Assembly (NCBI GenBank): GCA_037389465.1
Contig: JAZARR010000179.1
Location: 764,501 to 828,500, forward strand
Length of the DNA stretch: 64,000 nucleotides
Source: Baylisascaris procyonis
Taxonomy: Eukaryota; Nematoda; Chromadorea; Rhabditida; Ascarididae
Direction of reading: 5' to 3'
In this document: positions 45,701 through 59,000 of the stretch, piece by piece
How the letters are laid out: each line of letters opens with the position of its first letter
Position numbering within the stretch: the first letter of the stretch is position 1
Notes under the pieces: model-generated
Database searches by the model: none
Seen by the model: only the letters and a program-made list of their open reading frames with translations
Told to the model about the DNA's origin: nothing
Made by a program: the position numbers and the translations under genes

Positions 45701-48700
45701 CTAAACGCAGAACCACGCTACACCACACGCACCATACACATGACACACCTCACGCACCACAGATCATAACGCACCTCCTACACACAATACACATACACAC
45801 ATATACGCGCACACTCAACTGCCCCCCTCACTTCCGTACACACAAGTATACCCTCCGACATACATGCCAAATGGAATCTATAGCATACAAACTAAAGCAG
45901 ACCACACACGGCTCTCAACACGCCATACATACCACACTCTCCCACGTACACCAATACCAAATTGAAACAGACCACACATATAGACACACGGACATACACA
46001 TCTCCCTCTCCCGCACTACATACCACAAACACCCTATACGAAATTGAACCTCCACACCTCTCCACCTGTATAAATACCCTTTTCCAATGAAGCCATCCTT
46101 GAAATTTGCAAGCAGAAGGAGATCCGTTCGACTTTACTGAATTTCTTTTCCCTGGAAACTTCATAGTGTCGTTAAATTTTTCCTTCCAAATAAAGTGTTG
46201 GAATTTATTTAGCGTTATGATGCATTGAGAGGAGAGGAAACAGAACAGATGGTGTGATCGCTGTGCCCCCACCCTCCTCCCTATTAAGTGCAGCATTAGG
46301 GGGCAGACACTTGCGCCACAGTCATTGCCGTAGATAGTGTTAGCCGTGCAAAGGAGCTGACATTTCTGAAATAAGCTTTAAATAAACTTCGCTTGAATTA
46401 TATGATTCGTAAATCCCAAATTCACGCATAGTTTATTTCGTCAATTTATAGAAGGGAATCACGCTATTGGATGACGCAAATGAAGCGACATTGGGCACCG
46501 CTACAGACCTCTCACTTCCGTTTCTCTTTAAAATAATCACCAGCTCACCTGATGTCCTCAGATTTCTAGCACAACATGCTAACGAACTTGGTCTGTTCTA
46601 TATCGTTTCCATTTCAATATCAATTTTACTATCGATTGAACTTTTTTATAAGATCGCTGTAAAGGGCAGATAATTGCCTAGTTGGATAGAATAGTGCGGA
46701 TAATATGAATGTGTGGATTTTCATGGATTCTAAATTTGTTTTATTAAAACTTTGCGACTAAACATTCGGAAGATATCACTATCGTCCTTATCTGCGTATT
46801 TATCATCTACTGGTTGCAACTTTGCGAATAGCTTTGTAGATGGTAATGGAAAAGATCAAAATTATGAATAATTTGAAATCTCACAAACAAACATCATTTA
46901 AAATTGTAGGATTAAATCAAGTAACCGTAGAAGGAATGGATATTAGCTTGTGGCATCAGAAACAATTGAATTAGTTGGCAGTTTAGATGAAAAAGATATC
47001 ACAAATCTTGTCGTAAAAACTTCTGAAAACTCCATTTTTCACGTGAAATGTAAAGAAATTTCTGCGACGAAGAGACATACTCCGAATTCGATCATTATTC
47101 ATGCGAAGGTCTAAGGTGATCATTGAATCTCTTTCTGAAACGAGAAAATACTATAATTTAAAACTCAAAAATCCGTAGGGAATCTCGGAAAGTAAGGAAA
47201 ATTTGCAAGACAATCGTTGTATTATTGTCGATAATGTATATCCATCCTATTGGTTATTTAAGCTATAAATTTTGATCCGTGTGATTTGCATTATAGAATA
47301 ACCCGTTTATGTACTTTCGATTTGAATCGTAAACTTTAGCGGTTCTAAAATTTTATAGATAATAAGGGAAATATGGAGATTTTCTTGCTTTTTGTAGCAT
47401 TCGGGTCGGATTTTGCGACGGATCAGGTCGCAGAAGCAATTTCTGCATAGGCGATCCTTAAGAGATGTGGAATCAGTTAGAATATATGCATGTTGTTGTA
47501 CTTGCTTCATTATATGTTGCTTTCGGGTGGCCAATATATAGTCTTCGTGACAAAAAGCTCCCATCACAGAAAATTCGACCATGCAAATTTCAGTAATTTT
47601 TAAGCAACAACTGTTTTCTTGAAATGTCGGTGAATCAACGGTGAATATTTTTCGGGGCAAGCGGCTTCTTCTGCAGATTGGCAGATTATTGCCTCTCTTT
47701 CCTCTTCCACCTCCATCCCACCAACTTTCGTTATCGCAGCTTTTCTGCTTTTGCAGTATCGGATCAGGTCGCAGAAGCAGTTAACTCCGCTGTGTTTAGT
47801 TGTGATATCGAAGATATTAGTATAAAAGAAATTAACTATCCGTCGAATTATCAGTTCAAGATGCCTATTTCATTTCGTTATTTTAATCGAAGAAAGAGAT
47901 ATGAAGCACTCATAGCTTGTTGATTGGCCTTCACTTGTACCTTTAATAGACCCACAATTCCATCGGCTGGAATAGGAGGATAATACTTCAAAGTTGAGAA
48001 GGATGTTTTCAATGAAATACTTCAAAAGTTTTCAGTGAATTCTTCGGTTGTTCTGAAGGCATGTATGCAAATATCACAAATCGGTAAGCATTGCATATTG
48101 CCGGTGATCCCTGGAGTTAATCACACCTATACGGCATTTTTGGAGCGATTTTTATGTTTCCTTAGTGTCGATGCGATCGCTTCGCTTCTCGACACGACTC
48201 TTCCAATCGCTTTCGATGAACATGTCTTCGATCGTAAGTATTTGCGCTTTCTTTATTCTTCGGTCATTGGCGCAATTGTCCTAATCCAGAAATTGCGCCG
48301 GATGCCTTGCTCAGTGTTTTTATCCGTCCACAAGAAAATGGGCGAATTCCGAATTTTCGAGTCGACGGAAGTCTGTGATTCTGGATGAGGTTCCGGCCAT
48401 GCAAATATTCTCGAAATTGAGAGTCTCGGTTCTTTGGGAAAAAGTTCCAATTTCAGGGAATTGAAGAATCTTCGAATATCATGTTCCTGGCTTTCTAGTT
48501 TCGGCAAGCGGATTTTTTTTTTTTTTTTTCTGTAGCTAGCGGTTGATAACGCATTTTGTGTAATATATCTTGAGAAAACATTTTTTTTGCTTTTATCTTT
48601 TTTTTTCATGGCTGAAGCATTTTGTTTATATATTTAAAAAAAAAGTTTTATTTACAGAAGTTTCGCCCCATAACAAGCAATTCTGCGGTGGAATGAAGGA

Positions 48701-51700
48701 TGGCGCGATCGAGTTGGTTGTAAGTCATTTCACATTCGTTTGCTTCTTATATTTGCATTCTTATAATGAGGGCATTTAAATGCAGATATATAGTATTTTG
48801 AATGCTCGTTCACCTTTCTGCTATTGCAACGGCAATTATCTCTTCGATAATGCTGAGGAAATGGATATTTTTTGGCAATATGATGGTGGCAAAGTATCAA
48901 AAACCGAACGGATAACTTGTGAAATTGTGATTTTCAATTTTGAAAATTGTTCATATTAGTCATTATTCAATTCTCAGAGCATTTTTATTCATAAAGAATT
49001 TCATTTCGTCTTTTTTTTTGATGTTTTTATAAGTAATTTCATTCTTCGAAATCCTTTATTATGAAGTAAGTTTTGAATAGTACGAATCGGTTCTATTCTT
49101 TATGTTGACTTTTGAATTTTTTTAGAGTAGTAGGTTACGTCATCATCTAAGTTTAATTGTAGCCATAATTCATTATGGTATAATTAGGTTTATATTCATA
49201 ACAGTTTTGCCAAAATGTAGCAGGGTCAAAGGTCATAAGTATTTGTGTTATGAATGTTTAAGATGAGTACCATCTGATGGTGAAGGATTCAAAGAGCGAT
49301 AATATGCATTTCATAAATACCATCGAAATAACTACATTTCAGAATGCAATTATTTCTACAATTATTTCATCGGTTCATAGGCAGCCATTATTTGCCAAAG
49401 CTGAAAACGGTACCCTTGGGCGATGTATAATTGACACTCGCAAACTAAACGAATATATTCTTGGTGCGATGTCGGGTGGAGAACGGTTATTTTCTCTGCT
49501 ATTTCTTCCGAGTTTGTACAATAAAAAATAGGGTGATGGATATAAGTGAGAGGAATTATTGTATCATCGTTTTTGATTGTTAAAACGTTTAATTTTTTTA
49601 ATAGTTCTTTGCAAAAATACACAAAAAGATCATGCTGTTTTTGTAATAGGCATAGAATGCCCGAAATGGTCTTTTTTGGAAGGGGGGGGGGGATAATAGA
49701 ATATGAATGGATTAATTGTGGCCTAAAATCTTCAGCAATAAACAGAATAACAAGCGTCAAAGATTTTAAAAAATTATTAAGATAGTCTTTTGGTTTTGGT
49801 AGTATAATATTCGTTGAGTCATATTGCAATTGCATTTAAAATGAAGCCTATAGGATGACGTAATGATATTAATTTCAGTGGCAAGTTCAATATTCGTCTT
49901 CTCTATGCTTTTTGCATACTAGCTGGTCCAATGAAAACATCGGAAGTTATTGTGAGATTCATTTTGGATGCTGAAGATAAACCTCAGGTTTGATGATTTT
50001 TAAAAGATGTAATTCATTCCATCGGAAGTATGTGATATCAAATGGCAGCGCTAGTTAAACCAACCCTTCCCGTTGCGGGTTGCCCAGAATGTGGGTAGTA
50101 ATCTTATGGGTTATTCGTATTCCGACTAACAAAAGCTGGCATAAATATAAGCCATTTAATATACTAATAGCACATTTTTGTATGGTGTCAGGTTTTCGTC
50201 TGCAGTAAATAAACTCATTAACTTTTTTCCCTAAAGGGTTAAGGATGGGTAATACCATGCTTGGATCATACCTTTTGAAGGTTGAATATCTTTTTATCTA
50301 TGGGATATAAAAACGAGCGTTGAAAATGAGAAATAAAAATAAAATTTTATCACTTTTGTGAATGATTTTATCACCTGTATCTTTGTGGAGTGGATAGTCT
50401 ATTGTTGAGCACGTTGTTTTACTTTACTGGAGATAGGTAGCATCTTGCTGGAAAGTTAAGCTCAGCAATTGACCAGCGGCGTGATAGGTAATTTAAGTTC
50501 GCTTTGAAATATTAAAAAAATGATTGAAAGATTTTTTTTTTCTCATCGTTATGCCGGAAGGATTTATCGCAAAAGATCATGAAAAAGCTTAGGCGAATGG
50601 TTGTGGTGTAATGGACAAATTGATTGCAGTTGAATGCGTTATGTGCTCTTTTGGTTGCTTTGGCACCTATTATGCCTGCAGCTGCGGAAGATGCCATTAA
50701 AGATTTCGTATCACTGAGGGATATTATTGAGAGTGAGAGAAAGAAGAAATCAGCTGGCAGTCGACTAAGTGAAGGTCGGTTATTTGAATTTACCTTTTTC
50801 TATTTGGTGTTTCTGCAAAAGAATTCTCGAAATCAAGCAGAAAAATGGCAAAAATCGTTGTACTTGTATCAGCATAACTTTTTCATACCTTTTTTCCTAC
50901 ACCTATTTATCTATCGTCGTGACGCACACCTTTTCGTTGATATTATACATACCTTTTCCAGGTTTGATGTCGGAAGCAACTGATGCACATAACGCTGCAA
51001 ATGTGACATGGATCAAGAATTTACATACTCTTAACGTTTGGCAAAAATCGGCTCCTGAAGATCATCCCTTTAAGTATATACGGTATGATCCCTCTTAATC
51101 CATTGTCGATGCAATAAAACTACTTTCAGAAGTATGCGCGGCTCTCGATTTTAGGTGGTCCATGTTTATCGCCCTGTTCAATTGCTCTTTTTACTCCTTA
51201 ATGTTGATATTTATTTGTGAGGTGTTATACTATCACTGGCAGAAGGAGTACACTATGTGGGTGTGAGATGGTATCGTTTCCAACTTCACAAATATCCCTC
51301 ATTGAAGGATCTCATAGGGTCAGGTTGTGGTTATAAGCCAAGATTCGAGTCAGCCTACTGCTCCTATTTATAGAGTAGTTGGGGCTTTTTTTGGATGTCC
51401 AAGGCCGCCTGGCCAAGTCTTTTCTTATGTGTAGTCAATCTTTGCTGCTATCTTTTTTCTGCACTTGTCGTAGAACATTCTTTTAGATGCTGCAACAAAT
51501 CGACATGTCAGATATATGCAGTGTTCATTTCTCAATCAATTCATCTATGTCACCTGACTTATCCTCTTTTTTTGTGGATTTGTAGAATGATATTTATCGT
51601 TGATTGCAGTTTCGAAATGACGCGCCAATATGGGCAGTTAATGGCTTATCTGTTGACATGGACCCGTGATGAGCTGGATCGTATTGAATGTGATACTACT

Positions 51701-54700
51701 ATCAAGGTAGCTATCGCTAATCTACTGTTATCAAGTTTCTAAAGCTGATATTGGGCTGCCGCAATTGTTTGTTATATGTTGGATATGCTTGAAAGAGTTG
51801 GGAGGAGAGGGGGGAAGAGCAAGAAAGGAAAAAGATGAAGGACTGCAAAGATATACTTTTATCTCAGAAAAATATCGCTTATTTTCGCCCATTTATTATG
51901 ACATTTTATTTTATTTTATTTTATGATCTTATTTTATTTTTCTTTTCCTTTACATTGGACATCGATCAGGGAAAGACGATTAAATAATTAGAAAAAACAA
52001 TAGTTTTAGATCGTTTTTTTCTGAAGGATAGGGTTAAAAAAGAGGCACTAACTTTCATAAATACTGAATCACTTATCAAAGTAGCCGTTTATGTAGGATG
52101 ATCCAAGCATATTACTTTTCATCGATCATCGTACACAATATTTCAACAGCGAATTCCAGAGCGCATCAGAAAAGGAGGAACTACGAACGAATATTATGCT
52201 GGCAATGATTGGTTTTAGCACTTCCATTGGACCACCCGCAGTGTTGAAGCCCCGTTACGCACACAAATTATGCGCTCAATTCGCTTCTTTGTTGATTACT
52301 CTTCTTAAAAGCACTGGTGATGGTATGCTGTCATTTAAATATTCGTTTATTTTTCCAGCTTGTGAACTTTTTTGGATTCACGATTCTGTTGCATTGATCG
52401 GTCCAACTGGCCCATTAGGTTGGTTCTGTATACCGTGTGGGAGCATGTCGGTATCGAAGAACTTTATTGATACGTTAAGATCAGCTTCAACACCAAATAA
52501 ATATGTAATCGAACATTCGAACATCACTATCGGAAAGGCAATACCATGACCAAGACCATTCGTATCTTTGTATATTCCTTGAAGCGTAGCGTTATTAAAA
52601 AATCGAAGTTAGGATTAGAGCATTCGGTGTATTCAATGTATGTCATCTTCGAGTAGCTAATAAGTTTAATCAACACTAAAAAAGGATAAATAAGGAAACA
52701 GAATGGTCATACAAACTATATAATATAGGAGCTATCATTAACAAAAAGTTTATCAAATTTTCCTTCGTATCTGAACCTATAAAATTGATTACTCAAATTT
52801 AGGCGTCGTATTGATAACGTAGAATTTCAAAGGAGAGAATACGTTGATCTTTTATTGCGTTTATTATGCTCGCCTTCTTATTGCGTAGTAATAAGGTTTT
52901 CTTTTTAGCAGAACAGCCAAGTGCATTTTCGTTGTTTTTGAATGCATGTGGACCTGTAGTACAATTTCTTGAATCTCAACCGGTATATGTTCGAGGACAA
53001 TTCGCAACACATTTTCTCGATGAAGCACTCTCGGTTAGTCTACTATAATTTGATGTCTCATGCGAATATATTAGAAATGAATGCGAACTTTTAGTCGTTT
53101 CTTGTACATCCGCTCATATTCTCTCTATTCGGTGACCGAATTGATGTATTTGTTTTTTGTTTTGTTTTTTTTTCCCCGTATTCTCTTCACCTTCCTAACG
53201 CCTTCTCCTTTCTCGCTCCTCACCCACTAGCTGCTTTGGGGAAATTCATTCTTATTGGATCATAGAAGTAGGAGAAGGTGAATTCGCAAATATGAAATAC
53301 ATATTGAGGATTGATCTTGAGGACTGATCATGACGTTTAGATTGAATTAAGGTTGAGGATCAAAATTTATATGAAGAGAATCATTAATGATTAGTTGCAA
53401 CTTCATAAATATTACAGCGTACAAAAGAGCTCTTTGGTGGATCCTATGAGAAGCAGATTCGTTTCGATGGCGGTTATATGGAATTGGGCACTCTTCAAAA
53501 TGCTTTCAAAGGAGTGAGCATAAAGAACAATTGCGATGAGTCACTATTCGATAAGGCGAGAAAGATTCCTATCGAACAACGAAAACCCTTTGATATGGCC
53601 AATTGCGGTATTATTGGGAAAGGTGTTCGTAAGCCACAGAAAATCATCATTCAAGTTAGTCTTTTTATTTTTCTCTTTTGTTGGTTGCGTTTTTTTTTAA
53701 ATTTGGTTTTGAGGGAAAAGATGTTTTTGCACTGTCTAATTTTTTTAGTAATCAGAAAAGAAGCTGTCTTATTCGGTTTAAAGCTATTTGCACTTTTTTT
53801 TGCATTGATTCTTTATATGTTGATGCACTGAACTGATGCCGGAAATGAAATGTTGGTACAGGTACGGAGACTTCCAGGTAATGCTGCAAATTTATTAAAG
53901 TTAAAACTAATGTTTATTTCGCTATTTATAACATATTTTACCACCTATATTCATAACAAAGGTATATGATGAATTTGTATATTGAAATTGGGCATTGAGA
54001 TAGAATCGCTATGAAATATTCTCTACAGCAAGGTATAGCTGAGGAAAAAGTTCAACTCCGAAAATCTTATGATATAAGAAAGTCTATAAGTAGAGTTTAA
54101 TTTTCATTGATGAACAAGAAATATTTTCAATGAAAAGTGGAAACTTGTTTTATATGACAGTGTGAGCTCTATCGAAATATTAGAGCATTTGGTTGTTTCA
54201 ATTTCGACCTCTTTTCGATTATGTCGGAGCTAAAATTTCGAAGTAATATGAAGCGTTTTGTCAATGTTTGATCATATATTACATCCAAAAAAAACTACAA
54301 TAATTCCATAATTCTATAAAACTATCCCACTGCCTCCTATCATGTCCAAGGACGATAATAAGCTTTCTCACATTTTTAAGTGGGAATGCTTCACGTAATG
54401 CAGTTGCTGTTCACAAGCCGCCTGCACAAAAAACAACTAAATTGCTAGACGGCAGACGTCACACTTATAAGTGAAACTACCCCCTTTTTTTCTTTAGTTA
54501 ATAAACTTCAGGATGAAGTATTTCTAAGTTCTTTATATTTCTTTTATTCAAGGGGGATATCATTTCCTGCGGATTTTAGAAGGAATTTAGAAAAAAAAAC
54601 ATTTTGTCAAATATATGGGAACAGTTTATCCCTTTCCCCCATCCTTTATCCCACATCCCCCTCCCTTTCCAAATCCCACCCCCTGTTTCTAGTATTCTAT

Positions 54701-57700
54701 CAGTATTTTTTTATTCTCAACTAAATGATTATTATTAAGGAAGGAGAGTGTTTTCATCAGATGTTATTTATCGAATGCGCTACACGTTTTGCTGGTTCAA
54801 CGAATGCTGACGATAAGTTCTTCCCAATCCCTTCTGTATATAGGCAATTAGTAAGTTGATTTATATTATGCTTTCTTATTGTTAATACTGTATTTATTTG
54901 ATACTGTATTTAATCGATGTTAATCGATGTTAATATTGTTGTACTTATAGAATAATCAATTCAATCGTTCTTTTTATTTTTTATGTATTGGTGAAATTTG
55001 CATAAATATAAATAAAAAGGCAAGTGAACTTCACTACACTTTGTGTTATGATAACTATTATTTTACATTAGGCATATATCTATTGGTGTTTAAAACTCTT
55101 TTGATTTGCTCATTTTGCAGTCGTTTTTTTCCACCGAATATACGGGGTTGTAAGGAATAGTTCTAGAAGTTAATATATCAATATTATTTTATATTTCTTT
55201 CAGCTTAGCCAACGTTAGGATTGGTTATTTCTGCAATGTTCGATAGCAGCCTTAGCATTACCAAAGAAGAAGGTATTCGTTACCACTTATGTGTATTGCT
55301 AATCCTGTAGATTTCTACAGGCTATACACTTAGCCGTATCTTTTTTTTTTTTTTTGAAGATTTTCTTTAAAAAATGAAATGCAATTTTAGGCAGAGACAA
55401 TAACTCAACGTGTATGCAAAGATGGTCTTGTATCGACTTTCACATGGAATGAATGGGAAGTGGAACGTGAAGCAGCTCATAAGTGCATAATTATTTTCAT
55501 ACTTTATTTGTTTAGCAGTCTTGAAAGTTTAATTAGTTTTTATAACCTATAACCGCAAAACGATTTCCTTTAAATGCATGGGAACGTTATTGAATCCAGT
55601 CAATACTATGCTAAGGCGATTCATTCGATTTTCCTGTAGTATGTTAATCGCTGTTTAAAGACTGTATAGTGCCTAGGGGAAAATATTGTAATTAGTAAGT
55701 AATGGGGAAGATTTGATAGGAACTCGAGAACGAGATTCTGATCATAACGATGGGTATCGCCGTAGTGGGGTGGATAGAATCCATCGGAGATATAACAAGT
55801 TGCTGTGTTGTTTATGAGCCATGAAAAGGTGATTTATTCGAATATGTCGGCTATATATGAATGGAAGTTATTGCGTGAGAATGGAATTGGTCATAATTGG
55901 CCATAAAAAGGATACTTCTTATTGTTGAGTATTAAAGCGTTTGCCATAGTTTGTTTCTTTTTATTTGATGACTGTGCGGTAATATCTGTTTTGCATTTTT
56001 GTGAACTGCTGGTTGGACATAAGTCGACGGATTTATTGCCTTCAAAGTTTTGTTGATAAAACAATTCTTACTCTTGTTTCCTTGTATTGATCTGTTGAAT
56101 GTGCATATCTGTTTTGTAGGTATATCGCTGTAGCAAAGACGGTATCGGATATTCCATTCGTATGGAGTCTATTGTCAGTTATAAGTGAGGTGCATCCGTG
56201 TTTGTGGTATTGCATCCCCGTTCTTAAGGTTCGTCTCGTACGTTTTTTTAATACTATAATCTTAAGGTTATCAAGGTTCAAGTTAATTAGCTTTCATCTA
56301 TCTTCCATCTTTGGGTCGCATCCTCCTGTATTTTTGAAGTTAGTTTCAGCTGTCATAGTGAATCAACATTTAACCTTTCCATTACCACTTAGAAATTACC
56401 GTTTTTGCATTGTTTAGGCCGATGCTTTTATCGGTATGGAAGGCTCAGTCTTTCACCGAGATCATATATACAGATCATGTTTTATGATAGCAACAGGTAA
56501 GGATATGTGAGGGATACACCAATAGATTGAGAGGAAAGCATAGTAGCTGTTTGATTACTTATCAATTTTTCGATTTTAAGGCAATATTGGCATCTGTAAT
56601 GATCCATTTTGAGAACAATTCGGATCAGAAATCGCATCCATCAGCGAATCTTCTTGATACACTCGACCGTTGGTTTCTCATCACTAGAAAGGTTGCTGCT
56701 TTTGGTGGTAATTTACTAAATATTTATGTTCTAGAATGACTGATTCAACTTGTGCGACTATGTTTTGCTTCATTTTCCCAGACGATTTGCATATTACGAC
56801 GAAAGGTGGTGAAGGTGATTCTGAAGTCAAAGCTTCGCCTGAGACAACCACTAGTGCAAGACCTCAAATTCATAATATATAAGTGGGAGTGCAAGACTGC
56901 CAAAGTTATAGCTGAAGGTAGTGATGGTTTTTTGGTGATTCTTGAATAAACGTTGAATGGATAGCATCGTATCGGATAATTGAGACCATGTAGGCTGAAT
57001 GGTAAATGAGGTAGTAAAGGTGACAGCTTGGTTGATGTTCTGCACTCCATCTTCTTCTTAGGGAGTAGCACATCGTATAAATGTCTGTTATTATTTAGTT
57101 GTTTAGTATTTGATTGGTTTATTTAATTTATGCTCATATTATTGCCTATTCTCCAACTTATTTTCATTTATATTTTCATTTATGAACTTTAGTTCAGTTT
57201 TTTCTTTGATGGGCTGTGTTTCGACTAAACTGCCAACATCTGTTAGGCCAATATCCAACAAATTTATGAAGGAAAATAGATGTTTACAGGTGGAAGTTTT
57301 GGATTGAAGATTCTTTTGAGGGCTGTCATCCAGTAAGCCAAATCGTTTCTGTTAAATTTCTCAAGAGTTATCATTTTTATAGGGTTCAGCAGTATTCAGA
57401 TTGTTGACGAATTAACTTTTGCAAAGATATGCAAAATACTGAAATCTCTCTAAAGAAATGTTTTATATTTTCCATTCAATTAGCATTACATATTTTGGTA
57501 AGTAAAACCAGCATCTATTGCTGCTAAATATTGCACCATTCATGGTTTTGGGAAGTTATAAAAAATTGTTGTAAGTATGCCCATAGTTAAGTATGGTTAA
57601 GTATAGCGCATCAGTTTCAGGGGAAGCTATTACCAATACAAATGGTTGTATTTTTCGATGTTATTTCAAAGGTCACCTATCGTGAAGGTTTTGTTATTCT

Positions 57701-59000
57701 ACTCGATATATGGCGTTATTTTCAGGTTTATTATTGAAATTGCCGATTTATCATTTTTATTGATCGGTTTATATTTTGATAGATGATATGATAATGTAGG
57801 CTTGTTCAATAGGCCTAGAATAGTGAAAATCAATTAATCATTACGCAGCTGATAAGCAGAAATCACCGATGGATCGATCAGTCGATCAAATATTTTGCTT
57901 GATCTACTTTGATTATCGATTTGTCGTTCATCGTTATGCTTGTTAGCACTGATTCGTTTGTAATTCCCAACTGCAATTGAGGCAAAGATTTTGGTGGTCG
58001 TATCTTTGGTTTAGACGTTGGGGCGGTGTATGTTGCAACTGCTTCGTACGGCAGGGTAAAACTTAGAGTCAGGCTTAGGGTCAAACTTTGATACATTGTT
58101 TATAGCTAACTAGAGATGATTCGATGATTCCCCTTCTCTATTAGTCAATGTGAATGTTGAGGAATATATAGTCGCTCTGGAATGGGACATTAAAATTTTT
58201 GTAATAAAAAAATTCATTAGAAGAATTTTTGCTTTACTCTAAGAAAATAATTTAAGCGTTACGATGTTTATTTTGATGATATTAAGCTGCAATTTTGAAA
58301 TATTTTTTTTTTATAAATTATTGAAATGTTTGAATGATTTAATTAACAATAGAGTATTCTTTAGAGTATTGTTCATCCACTAATGATCACCACATTCAAT
58401 GATGCGATTGAACGTTCTTCCGATATCGTTCTTGTGGATCCCATTAAGGTACTCATCAAATATATTTTATTTTCAATTTTATTTTGTCTATAATGGGGAA
58501 ATAATTGTATAATAAACAGTAATATAGTGTGTGCATTATTATGATAACCGTAAAGTAATTTCTCTCAAATTGGTGGCATAATGCAAGTCAGTATTCAATC
58601 TTCCTATTTTCTACGATTCGGACCAAAGTAGAGATAAATTTATCGAGGCCATGTCTTCTTCGAGACAGCCGGTTGGAATTCGCCTCTATCTCCGTAATGT
58701 TTTTTGTGGATAGATCTTTGCTGATATGTGCATGAAAATTATATGTGGTTCTTTGTGCTGTTAGAATGCTATTCACTAATAAAAATAATTGAATTTTAAT
58801 TAAATTTTTAAATACTTAATTAAATTAAATAACTAAATTTTAAATTTTTTGAATTTAAATATAAATAATTAAAATTTTCGCAGGGGGATGTCGGTCGTTT
58901 CACTGACTCATGCAGGCTGGTTATTCAGCGTAATATTGCGCAGCTTGGTGCTTTGTTTCCACTTCTTTTGGTTGAAGAGTCACCCGAAGCAGTGAGATAA
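39714..59000 (+). CDS. INTS5: Integrator complex subunit 5
   Basis: INTS5 is a nuclear scaffold subunit of Integrator, which cleaves snRNA 3' ends and terminates paused transcripts. My 32-exon model gives about 1063 aa, against about 1019 in human. Exons: 39714-39779, 40401-40552, 41061-41143, 41638-41744, 42249-42343, 42905-42994, 43632-43728, 44835-44966, 46452-46590, 47757-47793, 48036-48083, 48166-48233, 48290-48370, 48658-48719, 49343-49485, 49879-49987, 50630-50774, 50962-51082, 51610-51706, 52160-52316, 52359-52418, 52912-53033, 53418-53654, 53862-53877, 54498-54517, 54761-54850, 55391-55482, 56120-56228, 56581-56691, 57621-57725, 58365-58448, 58884-59000. Phases match throughout. Landmarks shared with the animal family are DDCFNALLDAS then FDW and HIASSFP (exons 6-7), ELFGG and GIIGKGVRKP (exon 23), HPCLWYC (exon 28) and QRNIAQLG near the end. 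Least certain are the end of exon 13, the start of exons 15 and 22, and micro-exons 24-25. A donor-like GTGAGA overlaps the last codons, so the C-terminus could continue. Confidence 0.87.
39780..39820 (+). repeat. (TTA)n microsatellite at INTS5 intron 1 start
   Basis: TTA/TTG triplets begin directly after the INTS5 exon 1 donor (GTTACT), so the repeat forms the 5' end of the intron. Confidence 0.9.
40561..40656 (+). repeat. Four 24-bp tandem repeats, each with an octamer ATGCAAAT
   Basis: The unit CTAATATGCAAATTTCTTGA plus TTAA repeats at 40561, 40585, 40609 and 40633. The only differences are two bases in the third copy. Each copy contains ATGCAAAT, the classical POU/Oct octamer, and an AT-rich TTGATTAA. 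The array starts 8 bp after the donor of INTS5 exon 2. Confidence 0.95.
41942..41959 (+). other. G-rich tract in INTS5 intron
   Basis: G-runs of 6, 6 and 4 bases are separated by single A. A similar tract lies at 42068-42086. Possible quadruplex on the transcribed RNA. Confidence 0.4.
42068..42086 (+). other. G-rich tract in INTS5 intron
   Basis: G-runs of 4, 10 and 3 bases separated by single A, in the same intron as the tract at 41942-41959. Confidence 0.4.
42682..42727. repeat. Perfect hairpin, 19-bp arms, 8-nt loop
   Basis: 42682-42700 is the exact reverse complement of 42709-42727, with loop GAACATCT. It lies in INTS5 intron 5, about 180 bp before exon 6, and is AT-rich. Confidence 0.92.
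43123..43178 (+). repeat. Exact 28-bp tandem duplication
   Basis: The unit beginning GTAAGGTATGATATTATTTA is repeated twice without mismatch inside INTS5 intron 6. Confidence 0.93.
45655..46040 (+). repeat. Cryptic AC-rich tract in INTS5 intron 8
   Basis: A strand-biased stretch rich in CACA, ACAT and CACC words, with almost no G. It produces long chance frames on both strands. It looks like a decayed (AC)n repeat. Confidence 0.75.
47419..47438 (+). repeat. Partial copy of INTS5 exon 10 in intron 9
   Basis: Twenty bases are identical to 47760-47779 within exon 10 (CGGATCAGGTCGCAGAAGCA). The upstream flank TTTTGCGA resembles the real acceptor TTTTGCAG but lacks the AG, so this copy would not be spliced as an exon. 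Confidence 0.75.

Noticed and set aside
45589..46047. 152-codon frame on the plus strand and an overlapping minus-strand frame
   Set aside because: Both are products of the AC-rich low-complexity tract in an INTS5 intron.
48462..48510. Possible exon after AATTTCAG in INTS5
   Set aside because: Open only in phase 2, with no phase-compatible donor into exon 14.
52419..52547. Continuation of INTS5 exon 21 to a TGA
   Set aside because: Stopping at 52547 would remove the conserved C-terminal third. A phase-1 donor at 52419 joins correctly to exon 22.
56774..56930. Candidate INTS5 exon after TTTTCCCAG with a frame of about 50 codons
   Set aside because: Exon 29 (ending WFLITRK) joins exon 30 (GKLLPIQM) in a way that matches the family with no gap, leaving no room for this piece.
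57292..57348. Candidate exon GGSFGLKILLRAVIQ
   Set aside because: Same reason as above; no in-frame downstream partner was found.
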